Assembly: GCF_031456545.1 (NCBI RefSeq)
Contig: NZ_JAVDUV010000001.1
Location: 186,001-250,000, forward strand
Source of the DNA: Agromyces sp. 3263
Lineage (GTDB): Bacteria; Actinomycetota; Actinomycetes; Actinomycetales; Microbacteriaceae
Length of the DNA: 64,000 nt
Direction of reading: 5' to 3'
Shown here: piece by piece, positions 43,852 to 53,195 of the stretch
Layout: each line of letters starts with the position of its first letter
Position numbering within the stretch: position 1 is the first letter of the stretch
The notes under the pieces: model-generated
The model's database searches: none
What the model saw: only the letters and a program-made list of their open reading frames with translations
What the model was told of the DNA's origin: nothing
Position numbers and translations under genes: made by a program

Positions 43852-44895
43852 ATGCCCAACCCCACGTCACCCGACGAGCAGCCCGACCCCGAGCTCCCCC
43901 GAGGCGTCGCGCTCGCCTGGGGCATCGCGGCCCACCCGCAACGGGGGCCGAAGCGCGAGCTCTCGATCGAGCGCATCGTCGAGGCGGCCATCGAGATCGC
44001 CGACGCCGAGGGGCTCGGCGCCGTCTCCATGAGCCGCGTCGCGACCTCGCTCGGCTTCACGACCATGTCGCTCTACCGGTACGTGACGAGCAAGGACGAC
44101 CTGATCCTCCTCATGCAGGAAGCGGCGAGCACCATGCCGGTTCCCGACGACGAGGTCGAGCGCGCCTGGCGCGACGGCGTCACCGCCTGGGTGCTCGCCA
44201 TCCGCGAGGCGTATCGCGCACACCCCTGGCTCGTCGACATCCCGGTGTCGGGCGCGCCCATCACGCCCAACAGCCTCACGATCGTCGATTGGTTCCTGCG
44301 CGAAGCGCGCGACCTGCCCCTCAGCGACGGCGAGAAGATGTCGACGCTGCTCCTGCTCACCTCCTACGCGCGGGCCACGAGCGCCCAGGAGCGGGACCTG
44401 GTCGCCGCCGCGGCGGCATCCGACCCGGCCGAGGTGTCGGGTGAGCGGGCCTTCGGCGCGCTCGTCGAACTCGTCACCCCCGAGCGGTTCCCGTACCTCC
44501 AGCCGCTCCTCCTCGCCGGCGGCTACGTCGCCGAGCCGGGATCGGCAGCGGTCGAGGGCGACGACGACTTCGCGTTCGGCCTCCAGCGCATCCTCGACGG
44601 CATCGAGTTCCACGTCGGCCAGGTCGAGGCCGGCATCGCGCCGCCCCGGCCCGCTGCGCCGGCTCCAGAGGTGGCCCTCCCCCGCGACCGGCACGTGCGC
44701 GAGGCCGCGAAGGCCAGGCGCGAGGCGGAGAAGGCGCTGCGCGACGCCCGCAAGCGCGAGCGCGACGCGATCAAGCAGGCCCTCGACCGTGAGAAGCAGG
44801 CCGACGCGCCCGCCCGACGGGAACGGGCGGACCGGGACCGGCGCGAGCGCGAGCGGGCCGAGCGCGAACGGGAACGCCTCGACCGCGCCAGGTGA
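43852..44895 (+). CDS. TetR-family repressor with charged C-terminal tail
   Basis: A 347-residue regulator. The helix-turn-helix lies near residues 45-90 (VSMSRVATSLGFTTMSLYRYV) and a TetR_C-type ligand domain follows. TetR proteins are usually about 200 residues. Here about 70 extra residues form an Arg/Glu/Asp-rich tail with strong helix or coiled-coil character. It is divergent from the ABC exporter and probably senses its substrate. The start has GGGAG 3 bases upstream. Confidence 0.87.
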   Translation: MPNPTSPDEQPDPELPRGVALAWGIAAHPQRGPKRELSIERIVEAAIEIADAEGLGAVSMSRVATSLGFTTMSLYRYVTSKDDLILLMQEAASTMPVPDDEVERAWRDGVTAWVLAIREAYRAHPWLVDIPVSGAPITPNSLTIVDWFLREARDLPLSDGEKMSTLLLLTSYARATSAQERDLVAAAAASDPAEVSGERAFGALVELVTPERFPYLQPLLLAGGYVAEPGSAAVEGDDDFAFGLQRILDGIEFHVGQVEAGIAPPRPAAPAPEVALPRDRHVREAAKARREAEKALRDARKRERDAIKQALDREKQADAPARRERADRDRRERERAERERERLDRAR

Positions 44896-44916
44896 GGCCG
44901 GGCCGGATGCCGGCGC

Positions 44917-45801
44917 TCAGCGAATCGCGGTCGTCGCCCGGTCGCGCAGCGTGAGGTCGCGGTGATGCGCGACGGCGCGCCATCCGTCGCCCGCGAGGAT
45001 GCCCGCGATCGCCGCCGACTGGTGCTCGGCGTGCTCGATCACGAGGACGCCTCCCGGATGCAGCAGCTCGGCCGCGCGCCGGGACAGCACGCGGACGACA
45101 TCGAGCCCGTCCTCGCCGCCGTAGAGCGCGGCCACCGGGTCGTGCAGGTGCACCTCGGGGTCGACCGGGATCTCGGCGGCAGGCACATAGGGCGGGTTCG
45201 AGATCACGACCGCCACCCGCCCGTCGAGCTCGGCGAGCGCCGTGGCGAGGTCGCCGAACACGAGTTCGAGGTTCGCGGCGCCCACCTCCTCGACATTCCG
45301 CCGCGTCCACGGAAACGCCTCGGGCGAGTTCTCGACCGCCCACACCCGCGCATGCGGCACCTCGGTGGCCATCGAGAGCGCGATGGCGCCGCTGCCGCTG
45401 CCGAGGTCGACGGCGATGGGCTCGGGCTCCGCCGTGGCGCGCAGCGCGTCGATCGCGAGCTGCACGACCTGCTCGGTCTCGGGCCGCGGCACGAAGACCC
45501 CCGGTCCGACCGCGAGCTCGAGCGAGCGGAACGCCGCACGCCCGGTGAGGTGCTGCAGCGGCTCCCTCGCCGCACGGCGCACGACCAGCGCCTCCAACGC
45601 CGCCGCCTCCTCGTCGTCGAGCACGCCACCCATGACGGCACGCGCCTGCACGCCGCCACGCGACAGCCCCAGCACGTGGCCGATGAGCAGGTCGGCGTCG
45701 ACCTCGGGATCCGGAACGCCCGCCGCACCGAGGCGCGCCGCCGTCTGCCCGCGAAGGGTCCTCACGTCGCGTTCGCCCTTCGGCGGCATGCGTTCATCCA
45801 C
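44917..45801 (-). CDS. prmC: Release factor glutamine methyltransferase
   Basis: A 294-residue SAM-dependent enzyme that methylates the GGQ glutamine of release factors. It carries the N-terminal helical domain, the SAM loop DLGSGSGAIAL and the catalytic NPPY in VVISNPPYVPA. I chose the GTG at 45801 because TACATT, a good -10, lies 7 bases upstream. GTG 45765 with AAGGG and ATG 45789 are alternatives. Its substrate gene prfA lies beyond cysK-cysE, which interrupt the usual prfA-prmC neighbourhood. Confidence 0.9.
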   Translation of the reverse strand: MDERMPPKGERDVRTLRGQTAARLGAAGVPDPEVDADLLIGHVLGLSRGGVQARAVMGGVLDDEEAAALEALVVRRAAREPLQHLTGRAAFRSLELAVGPGVFVPRPETEQVVQLAIDALRATAEPEPIAVDLGSGSGAIALSMATEVPHARVWAVENSPEAFPWTRRNVEEVGAANLELVFGDLATALAELDGRVAVVISNPPYVPAAEIPVDPEVHLHDPVAALYGGEDGLDVVRVLSRRAAELLHPGGVLVIEHAEHQSAAIAGILAGDGWRAVAHHRDLTLRDRATTAIR

Positions 45802-45808
45802 GAAATGG

Positions 45809-45814
45809 AATGTA
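45809..45814 (-). promoter_or_regulatory. -10 element of prmC
   Basis: TACATT on the minus strand, 7 bases before the GTG at 45801. This supports that start and a leaderless mRNA. Confidence 0.4.
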
Positions 45815-45917
45815 ACGCACGTGACCGGGCGCGGGTGCGGCCGTAGGCTGAGCCGCGGCATCCGCCGTCGCTCGCACACCCGAGTCGCACCGAGTTGCAC
45901 CCCCGAGAGGAAGCACC

Positions 45918-46853
45918 ATGGCCCAGGTCTTCGACAACATCACCGAGGTCTTCGGTCGCACCCCGCTCGTGCGCCTGAACCGCGTGACCGACGGCGCAGC
46001 GGCGACCGTGCTCGCCAAGCTCGAGTTCTACAACCCCTCCGCGAGCGTCAAGGACCGCCTCGGCGTCGGCATCGTCGACGCCGCTGAGGCCTCGGGCGAG
46101 CTCCAGCCCGGCGGCACCATCGTCGAGGGCACGAGCGGCAACACCGGCATCGCGCTCGCCATGATCGGCGCCGCGCGCGGCTACCGGGTCGTCATCGCCA
46201 TGCCCGAGACGATGTCGAAGGAGCGTCGCGCGCTCCTGCGCGCCTACGGCGCCGAGCTCGTGCTCACCCCCGGCGGCGAGGGCATGAAGGGCGCCGTCGC
46301 GCGGGCCGAGCAGATCGCCGCGGAGACGCCCGGCGCGGTGCTCGCAAAGCAGTTCGAGAACGTGGCCAACGTCGAGATCCACCGACGCACGACGGCCGAG
46401 GAGGTCTGGAACGACACCGACGGGGGCGTCGACGTCTTCGTGTCCGGCATCGGCACGGGCGGCACGATCAGCGGCGTGGGCCAGGTGCTCAAGGAGCGCA
46501 AGCCCGAGGTGCGCATCGTCGGCGTCGAGCCCGCCGAGTCGCCGATCCTGAACGGCGGACAGCCCGGCCCGCACAAGATCCAGGGCATCGGGGCGAACTT
46601 CGTGCCCGAGATCCTCGACCGCGAGGTCTACGACGAGATCATCGACGTGAACATCGACCAGGCCGTCGCCACCGCCCGTCGCCTCGGCATCGAGGAGGGC
46701 ATCCTGGGCGGCATCTCGTCGGGCGCGACGGTGTACGCCGCCGTCGAGCTCGCCAAGCGGCCCGAGAACGCCGGCAAGACCATCGTCGTGATCGTCGCGA
46801 GCTACGGCGAGCGCTACCTGTCCACGGTGCTGTACGAAGGTCTGCTTGACTGA
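45918..46853 (+). CDS. cysK: Cysteine synthase (O-acetylserine sulfhydrylase)
   Basis: A 311-residue PLP enzyme that joins O-acetylserine and sulfide to make cysteine. Catalytic Lys45 is in [23 protein letters not shown] and [10 protein letters not shown] bind substrate and phosphate. AGAGGAAG precedes the ATG. Overlaps cysE by 8 bases. Could accept other acceptors, but the cysE partner supports cysteine synthesis. Confidence 0.95.
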   Translation: MAQVFDNITEVFGRTPLVRLNRVTDGAAATVLAKLEFYNPSASVKDRLGVGIVDAAEASGELQPGGTIVEGTSGNTGIALAMIGAARGYRVVIAMPETMSKERRALLRAYGAELVLTPGGEGMKGAVARAEQIAAETPGAVLAKQFENVANVEIHRRTTAEEVWNDTDGGVDVFVSGIGTGGTISGVGQVLKERKPEVRIVGVEPAESPILNGGQPGPHKIQGIGANFVPEILDREVYDEIIDVNIDQAVATARRLGIEEGILGGISSGATVYAAVELAKRPENAGKTIVVIVASYGERYLSTVLYEGLLD

Positions 46854-47436
46854 GCGGGTGGGAATCCTCGCCAGCCTCCGGGAAGACATCGCCACCGCTC
46901 GCGCCCACGACCCCGCCTCACGGAGTGCCGCCGAGGTCGCGCTCGCGTACTCGGGCCTGCACGCCATCTGGGGCTACCGCCTCATGCACCGGCTGTGGCA
47001 GAGCGGCTTCCGCCTGCCCGCCCGGCTCGGCTCGCAGTTCGTGCGCTTCCTCACCGGGGTGGAGATCCACCCCGGTGCGCACATCGGCCGCCGCTTCTTC
47101 ATCGACCACGGCATGGGCGTCGTGATCGGCGAGACCGCGATCGTCGGCGACGACGTGATGCTCTACCACGGCGTCACGCTGGGCGGGAAGGCGCCGCGGG
47201 GCACGCCGCGCGGGGCGAAGCGGCATCCGACCCTCGAGGACGGCGTCACCGTGGGGGCGGGGGCGAAGGTGCTCGGCAACGTCACGATCGGCGCCTGGAG
47301 CGCCGTCGGCGCCAACGCCGTCGTCACGAAGGACGCCCCGCCCCACTCGCTCATCGTCGGCATCCCCGCGACGTTCAAGCCCCTCTCGCACGCCACGGCG
47401 GACGCCGCGCGCGGCGTGCACGACTGGCACATCTAG
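46846..47436 (+). CDS. cysE: Serine O-acetyltransferase
   Basis: A 196-residue enzyme that makes O-acetylserine. The left-handed beta-helix hexapeptide repeats are clear ([33 protein letters not shown]). The usual C-terminal Ile that docks into CysK is present as the last residue (DWHI), supporting a cysteine synthase complex. The TTG at 46846 has GAAGG 5 bases upstream; GTG 46858 is a weaker option. Ends just before a 32-base perfect palindrome. Confidence 0.93.
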   Translation: MTERVGILASLREDIATARAHDPASRSAAEVALAYSGLHAIWGYRLMHRLWQSGFRLPARLGSQFVRFLTGVEIHPGAHIGRRFFIDHGMGVVIGETAIVGDDVMLYHGVTLGGKAPRGTPRGAKRHPTLEDGVTVGAGAKVLGNVTIGAWSAVGANAVVTKDAPPHSLIVGIPATFKPLSHATADAARGVHDWHI

Positions 47437-47474
47437 CGCGGTCGGTCGACGTGGCTCGTCGAGCCGGGAACGGC

Positions 47475-47506
47475 GAAGGGGTGGATGCCGCGGCATCCAC
47501 CCCTTC
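47475..47506. terminator. 32-base perfect palindrome between cysE and prfA
   Basis: GAAGGGGTGGATGCCG is followed directly by its exact reverse complement. It lies 38 bases after cysE and 23 bases after prfA (convergent), so it can stop both transcripts. The 3' side reads CCCCTTC on both strands. Confidence 0.7.
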
Positions 47507-47529
47507 ATCGACGCACGGGTCGCCCGGTG

Positions 47530-48606
47530 TCAGTCGTCGCCGAGCCCGGCGAGCTGCGCCTCCTCGTCGGCCTGGACAGCCGACTCGATGAGGGGATCGA
47601 GCGCGCCGTTCATGACCTGGTCCAGGTTGTAGGCCTTGTAGCCGGTGCGGTGATCGGCGATGCGGTTCTCGGGGAAGTTGTACGTGCGGATGCGCTCCGA
47701 GCGGTCCATCGAGCGGATCTGCGACTTGCGGGCATCGGATGCCGCGGCCGCCTGCTCCTCCTGCTGGCGCGCGAGCAGACGCGCGCGCAGCACGCGCATC
47801 GCCGCCTCGCGGTTCTGCAGCTGGGACTTCTCGTTCTGCATCGACACGACGATCCCCGTCGGCAGGTGGGTGATGCGCACCGCGGAGTCCGTGGTGTTCA
47901 CCGACTGGCCGCCCGGACCCGATGACCGGTACACGTCGATCTTCAGGTCGTTCTGGTTGATGTCGACCTCTTCGGGCTCGTCGACCTCGGGGAAGACGAG
48001 GACGCCGGTCGTCGACGTGTGGATGCGGCCCTGCGTCTCGGTGACGGGAACGCGCTGCACGCGGTGCACGCCGCCCTCGTACTTCAGGTGCGCCCACACG
48101 CCCTGCGAGGGGTCGGTCGCGTTCGACTTGATCGCGACCTGCACGTCCTTGTAGCCGCCGAGGTCGGACTCGTTCTGGTCGAGCAGCTCGATCTTCCAGC
48201 CCTTGGACTGCGCGTACTGCATGTACATGCGCAGCAGGTCGCCGGCGAAGAGGGCGCTCTCCGCGCCGCCCTCGCCGCCCTTGATCTCCATGATCACGTC
48301 GCGCCCGTCGTCGGGGTCGCGCGGGATCAGGAGTCGCCGGAGCTTCTCCTGCGCCGTGGCGAGGCCCTCCTCGAGGGAGGGCACCTCCTCGGCGAACGCG
48401 TCGTCCTCCTTGGCCAGCTCACGCGCCGCCTCGAGGTCGTCGCCCGCCTCCTGCCACGCGGCGTGCGCGGCCACGATGCGGCTGAGCTCGGCGTAGCGAC
48501 GGTTGACCTTCTTGGCGCGCGCGGCGTCGGCGTGCAGCGCCGGGTCGGCGAGCTGCTCCTGGAGCTCGCCGTGCTCGACGAGCATGGCCTGGACGGACTC
48601 GAACAC
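47530..48606 (-). CDS. prfA: Peptide chain release factor 1
   Basis: A 358-residue factor that ends translation at UAA and UAG. The peptide anticodon PVT lies in [14 protein letters not shown] and the catalytic GGQ in [18 protein letters not shown] start, 5 bases after the rho stop. Methylated by the PrmC encoded nearby. Convergent with cysE. Confidence 0.96.
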   Translation of the reverse strand: MFESVQAMLVEHGELQEQLADPALHADAARAKKVNRRYAELSRIVAAHAAWQEAGDDLEAARELAKEDDAFAEEVPSLEEGLATAQEKLRRLLIPRDPDDGRDVIMEIKGGEGGAESALFAGDLLRMYMQYAQSKGWKIELLDQNESDLGGYKDVQVAIKSNATDPSQGVWAHLKYEGGVHRVQRVPVTETQGRIHTSTTGVLVFPEVDEPEEVDINQNDLKIDVYRSSGPGGQSVNTTDSAVRITHLPTGIVVSMQNEKSQLQNREAAMRVLRARLLARQQEEQAAAASDARKSQIRSMDRSERIRTYNFPENRIADHRTGYKAYNLDQVMNGALDPLIESAVQADEEAQLAGLGDD

Positions 48607-48611
48607 GCGGC

Positions 48612-50882
48612 CTACCGGTGGTCGGTCTCGTGCCCATGCGAGTGAGCGGCGCCGTTGGCGACCGGCATCGACTTCTGCATGAGCATGAGGAACTCGACGT
48701 TCGACTGCGTCTCCTTGAGACGGCCGAGCACGGCCTCGAGCGCCGGCTGCTGGTCGAGGCCTGCGAGGGCGCGACGCAGCTTCCAGGTGATCTTGACCTC
48801 GTCGGGCGAGAGCAGCATCTCCTCGCGACGCGTCGACGAGGCGTTCACGTCGACGGCCGGGAAGATCCGCTTGTCGGCGAGCTGGCGCGAGAGGCGCAGC
48901 TCGGAGTTACCGGTGCCCTTGAACTCCTCGAAGATCACCTCGTCCATCTTCGAGCCCGTCTCGACGAGCGCGGTGGCGAGGATGGTGAGCGAGCCGCCGT
49001 TCTCGATGTTGCGCGCCGCGCCGAAGAAGCGCTTCGGCGGGTACAGCGCCGAGGCGTCGACGCCGCCCGAGAGGATGCGACCGGATGCCGGTGCCGCGAG
49101 GTTGTACGCGCGGCCGAGGCGGGTGATCGAGTCGAGCAGCACCACCACATCGTGGCCGAGCTCCACGAGGCGCTTCGCGCGCTCGATGGCGAGCTCGGCG
49201 ACCGTCGTGTGGTCTTCGGCCGGACGGTCGAAGGTGGAGGCGATGACCTCGCCCTTCACCGTGCGCTGCATGTCGGTGACCTCTTCGGGGCGCTCGTCGA
49301 CGAGCACGACCATCAGGTGGACCTCGGGGTTGTTGATCGAGATCGCGTTGGCGATCTGCTGGAGCACGATCGTCTTGCCCGCCTTCGGCGGCGCGACGAT
49401 GAGGCCGCGCTGGCCCTTTCCGATCGGCGCCACCAGGTCGATGATGCGCTGCGTCAGCTTCGTGGGCTCGGTCTCGAGGCGCAGGCGGTCCTGCGGGTAG
49501 AGCGGCGTGAGCTTCTGGAACTCGACGCGTGCCGCCGACTCCTCGGGGGTCTGCCCGTTGACCGAGTCGACCTTCACGAGCGCGTTGTACTTCTGGCGGC
49601 TGTTCGACTCGCCGTCGCGCGGCTGCTTGATCGAGCCGACGACCGCGTCGCCCTTGCGCAAGTTGTACTTCTTCACCTGTCCGAGCGAGACGTACACGTC
49701 GCTCGGGCCGGGAAGGTAGCCGGTGGTGCGCACGAACGCGTAGTTGTCGAGGACGTCGAGGATGCCCGCGATGGGGATCAGCACGTCGTCGTCGAGGATC
49801 TCGGGCTCGAGCTCATCGGTCGCACCCTGCCCGCGACGCTTGCGGTCGCGGTACCGGTTGCGGCGGCCGCCCTCGCCGTCGAGCTGCTGCTGTTGCTGTG
49901 CATCGCGGGCCTGCGCCTGCGCCTGGCCCTGTTGGCCGCGGCCGTCGCCCTGCCCCTTGCCGGCGTCGGACTCGGTCTGGCGCTCGCGCACCGGCTTGCC
50001 CTGCTCGTCGCCCTTGCGGCCGGCGTCGCCGTTCTGGCGCTCGCCGCCCTGGCCGTTCTGGCGGCCCTGGCGCTCGTCGGACTTCTGCGTGTCGTCGCCG
50101 GCGCGCTCCGTGCGGTCGGCGCGCTCTCCGCCGCGGCGGCCGCGGTTGCGGCTGCGGCCCTGGCGGGGCTGGTCACCGGAGGGAGCCTCGCCCTCGCCCT
50201 CGGCGGGCTGGGTGGCGCGGGCGCCCTCGCCGGTGGCGGCGGCGAGCTCCTCGCGCACGGCGGCGCGGGCCGCCTCGCGGGCGTCGACGTCAGCCTCGGC
50301 GGGCACGAGCTCGACGCCGGCGCCGCCGGCGTTGACGTGCTGCACCGCGGCGGTGCCGGAGCTCGTCGCGCGGCGCGGCTGGCGACGCTGACGGGTGGCG
50401 GGAGCCGCGACCGGGGCGGATGCGGCATCCGTCGACGCTGCCTGCTCTGCGGCTGAAGCCTCGGCCGCGACGGGCGCGTCGGCGACGGGAGTGTCGGCGA
50501 CGGGCGCCTGCACGGGCTGGTCGGCGGGCGCTGCGGGCGCCGCGAACGGAGCGTCCGGGCTGGGCGCGTCTGCCGTCGACCCGTCTTCGCCGGACGGCGC
50601 GTCGGCGACGGGCACGTCGGCGGCGGGAGCGTCGGCGGCGGGAGCGTCTGCGACGGGAGTGTCGGCCACGACGGCCGGGGCGCTCGCCTCGGCGGAGGCG
50701 TCGGCGGTGACGTCACCGTCCTGGTGGGCGGAGATCAACTCCACGAGTTCTCCCTTTCGGCGCTTGGAAGCACCCACGATGCCGAGGGAGAGGGCGAGCT
50801 CCTGGAGCTCGGCCACCTTCAAGGCGCTCAGGCGGGTGCGGTTCGCCACGCTCGCGTCGGCGTGGTCGGTTGCGTTGGTCAC
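48612..50882 (-). CDS. rho: Transcription termination factor Rho with long inserted domain
   Basis: A 756-residue RNA-dependent helicase. Residues about 15-55 are the Rho_N fold. Residues 60-355 are a disordered insertion: first Ala/Asp/Val-rich repeats ([10 protein letters not shown]), then an Arg/Gly/Gln-rich stretch. The core from about 357 holds the RNA-binding fold, Walker A APPKAGKT, Walker [10 protein letters not shown] and the R-loop. Such insertions are typical of actinobacterial Rho and add RNA binding. Start GTG 50882 with AAAGGAA 8-10 bases upstream. Confidence 0.95.
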   Translation of the reverse strand: MTNATDHADASVANRTRLSALKVAELQELALSLGIVGASKRRKGELVELISAHQDGDVTADASAEASAPAVVADTPVADAPAADAPAADVPVADAPSGEDGSTADAPSPDAPFAAPAAPADQPVQAPVADTPVADAPVAAEASAAEQAASTDAASAPVAAPATRQRRQPRRATSSGTAAVQHVNAGGAGVELVPAEADVDAREAARAAVREELAAATGEGARATQPAEGEGEAPSGDQPRQGRSRNRGRRGGERADRTERAGDDTQKSDERQGRQNGQGGERQNGDAGRKGDEQGKPVRERQTESDAGKGQGDGRGQQGQAQAQARDAQQQQQLDGEGGRRNRYRDRKRRGQGATDELEPEILDDDVLIPIAGILDVLDNYAFVRTTGYLPGPSDVYVSLGQVKKYNLRKGDAVVGSIKQPRDGESNSRQKYNALVKVDSVNGQTPEESAARVEFQKLTPLYPQDRLRLETEPTKLTQRIIDLVAPIGKGQRGLIVAPPKAGKTIVLQQIANAISINNPEVHLMVVLVDERPEEVTDMQRTVKGEVIASTFDRPAEDHTTVAELAIERAKRLVELGHDVVVLLDSITRLGRAYNLAAPASGRILSGGVDASALYPPKRFFGAARNIENGGSLTILATALVETGSKMDEVIFEEFKGTGNSELRLSRQLADKRIFPAVDVNASSTRREEMLLSPDEVKITWKLRRALAGLDQQPALEAVLGRLKETQSNVEFLMLMQKSMPVANGAAHSHGHETDHR

Positions 50883-51057
50883 TGGGTATGTTCCTTTCCC
50901 CTGGTCGCGAGAGTTGCCGACCCAGGAGAGCTTGATCGCCGGCACGAGCGATGTCGGTGCGCGGTGGCGCAGACATGCGCGAGAGCGAAAGCAATGGATT
51001 GCTGGGAATTGCACGATGCGGCCGGGAACGCGAAACTTTGCGTCGCCTGCCGGGTGC
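50883..51057 (-). other. Long 5' leader of rho
   Basis: From a predicted TAGGAT -10 at 51064-51069 the rho mRNA would carry about 175 untranslated bases, less GC-rich than the surroundings. Rho genes are commonly autoregulated by termination in their leaders, which this could support. Confidence 0.35.
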
Positions 51058-51063
51058 GATCCA

Positions 51064-51069
51064 ATCCTA
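51064..51069 (-). promoter_or_regulatory. -10 element of rho
   Basis: TAGGAT on the minus strand after the thrB end side, in an AT-richer patch. No clear -35. Confidence 0.4.
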
Positions 51070-51138
51070 ACACCGAACGGAACCCGTTTCCGACGCACGA
51101 CGCGCGGTGTGGAAAGCGGATGCCGCGGGCGCGCCGAC

Positions 51139-52101
51139 TCAGCGCGCGGCGTCCGTCACGGTGGCGCCGAGGAAGTCCACCGCGAGCGGCAGGGCCTGCC
51201 ATGCGGTCTCGGCCGACTCCTCGACCAGGCGGATCGCCTCGGCGCGCTCGCTCGGATCGCTGGCGAGCACCAGGATCGACGGGCCGGCACCGGACACCAC
51301 GGCAGGATGCCCCGCGGCACGGAGCAGCCGGATGAGCCGGTCGGTCTCGGGCATGGCCTGCGCGCGGTAGTGCTGGTGCAGCTTGTCCTCCGTCGCCTGG
51401 AGCAGCAGCTCTGGGCTCTGGATGAGCGCCGCCACGAGGAGCGCCGACCGGGACACGTTGAAGACGGCGTCGGAATGCGGCACCGACTCGGGCTGGAGCG
51501 AGCGCGCGAGCGCCGTGGACATCTCGTGTTCGGGCACCAGCACCAGCGGCGAGACGCCCCGGTGCACGATGAGCTTCTTGTGCCGCGGCCCCTCGGGGGT
51601 GACCCACGCGATCGTCAGGCCGCCGAACAGCGCCGGCGCGACGTTGTCGGGGTGGCCCTCGAGCTCGGTCGCGAGCTCGAGGAGCTCGTCGGGCGTGAAG
51701 GACACGACCCCGTCGAGCAGTCCCCTCGCCGCCATCACGCCGGCGACGATCGCGGCGCCCGAGGAGCCGAGTCCGCGGCCGTGCGGGATCGCGTTGTGCG
51801 CCTCGAGGCGGATGGTGGGCATCGGCACGCCCGCGTACGCGAAGGTGTGCGCCATGGCGCGCACGACGAGGTGCGACTCGTCGAGCGGCACCTGCCCCGC
51901 GCCGACGCCGTGCACCTCGATGACGTGGGCCGCGTCATCCGTCGCTTCGACGTCGAGCTCGTCGTACCGCGCGAGCGCGAGGCCGAGGGTGTCGAAGCCG
52001 GGACCGAGGTTTGCCGACGTCGCCGGCACCTTCACGTGCACCCGGCGGCCGACGAGCGAGGCCTCGACGGCTCCGCCCGGCACGACCGCGGCGCTCGTCA
52101 T
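51139..52101 (-). CDS. thrB: Homoserine kinase
   Basis: A 320-residue GHMP kinase that phosphorylates homoserine. It carries PATSANLGPGFDTLGLAL, the ATP-binding PHGRGLGSSGAAI and the C-terminal SGAGPSILVLA. The ATG overlaps the thrC stop by 4 bases. Last gene of the lysA-hom-thrC-thrB run; 256 bases of rho leader follow it. Confidence 0.95.
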   Translation of the reverse strand: MTSAAVVPGGAVEASLVGRRVHVKVPATSANLGPGFDTLGLALARYDELDVEATDDAAHVIEVHGVGAGQVPLDESHLVVRAMAHTFAYAGVPMPTIRLEAHNAIPHGRGLGSSGAAIVAGVMAARGLLDGVVSFTPDELLELATELEGHPDNVAPALFGGLTIAWVTPEGPRHKKLIVHRGVSPLVLVPEHEMSTALARSLQPESVPHSDAVFNVSRSALLVAALIQSPELLLQATEDKLHQHYRAQAMPETDRLIRLLRAAGHPAVVSGAGPSILVLASDPSERAEAIRLVEESAETAWQALPLAVDFLGATVTDAAR

Positions 52102-53195
52102 GACGCCAGTCCGAGCACCTGGGCGATCTGCGCGGTGTCGACCGGCACCACCGTGGGCTGCACGTCCGAGCCGTCTGCGGTGCGCAGGGCCCACTGGGGG
52201 TCCTTCAGTCCGTGGCCCGTGACGGTCAGCACGACGCGGGCACCCGCGGGCACCGCCCCTGCCGCCGAACGCTCGAGGAGGCCCGCGACGCTGATCGCCG
52301 ACGCGGGCTCGACGAAGATGCCGACCTCGGCCGAGAGGATGCGCTGCGCCTCGAGGATCTTGTCGTCGTCGATGGCCCCGAAGTAGCCGCCCGACTCGTC
52401 GCGCGCCTGCAGGGCGAGCTCCCACGACGCGGGGTTGCCGATGCGGATGGCGCTCGCGATCGTGTCGGGGTCGCGGACGACCTGGCCGCGCACGATGGGT
52501 GCGGAGCCGGACGCCTGGAAGCCGAACATGCGAGGCAGCCGCGTCGCGTTGCCCGCCGCGATGTCCTCGCGGTAGCCGCGCGTGTACGCGGTGTAGTTGC
52601 CGGCGTTGCCGACGGGGATGAAGTGGAAGTCGGGCGCGTCGCCGAGCACCTCGACGACCTCGAACGCGGCGGTCTTCTGCCCCTCGATGCGGTCGTTGTT
52701 CACCGAGTTCACCAGGTGTACCGGGTAGTTGGCGGCGAGGTCGCGGGCGATGTCGAGGCAGTCGTCGAAGTTGCCCTGCACCTGCAGCAGCTCCGCGTTG
52801 TGTGCGATGGCCTGGCTCAGCTTGCCCATGGCGATCTTGCCCTCGGGCACCAGCACGGCGGCCTTGATGCCGGCGTGCGTCGCGTAGGCGGCGGCCGATG
52901 CGGACGTGTTGCCGGTGGACGCGCAGATCACGACCTTCGCGCCGCCCTCGACGGCCTTCGTCACGGCCATCGTCATGCCGCGGTCCTTGAAGGAACCGGT
53001 CGGGTTCATGCCCTCGAACTTCACCCACACGTCGGCGCCGGTGCGGCGCGAGAGTGCGGGAGCCGGGAGCAACGGCGTGCCGCCCTCGCCGAGGGTGACG
53101 ACGGGCGTGGCATCCGTGACGTCGAGCCGGTCGGCGTACTCGCGGATGACGCCGCGCCACTGGCGCGACCCTGCCTTGGGGGTGGGGTGGTTCAC
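52098..53195 (-). CDS. thrC: Threonine synthase
   Basis: A 365-residue PLP enzyme that turns O-phosphohomoserine into threonine. PLP Lys70 lies in PTGSFKDRGM; the phosphate-binding glycine loop is GNAGNYTAY. GTG start with GTGA overlap with hom, and ATGA overlap with thrB, so hom-thrC-thrB is translated as a unit. Confidence 0.95.
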   Translation of the reverse strand: MNHPTPKAGSRQWRGVIREYADRLDVTDATPVVTLGEGGTPLLPAPALSRRTGADVWVKFEGMNPTGSFKDRGMTMAVTKAVEGGAKVVICASTGNTSASAAAYATHAGIKAAVLVPEGKIAMGKLSQAIAHNAELLQVQGNFDDCLDIARDLAANYPVHLVNSVNNDRIEGQKTAAFEVVEVLGDAPDFHFIPVGNAGNYTAYTRGYREDIAAGNATRLPRMFGFQASGSAPIVRGQVVRDPDTIASAIRIGNPASWELALQARDESGGYFGAIDDDKILEAQRILSAEVGIFVEPASAISVAGLLERSAAGAVPAGARVVLTVTGHGLKDPQWALRTADGSDVQPTVVPVDTAQIAQVLGLAS

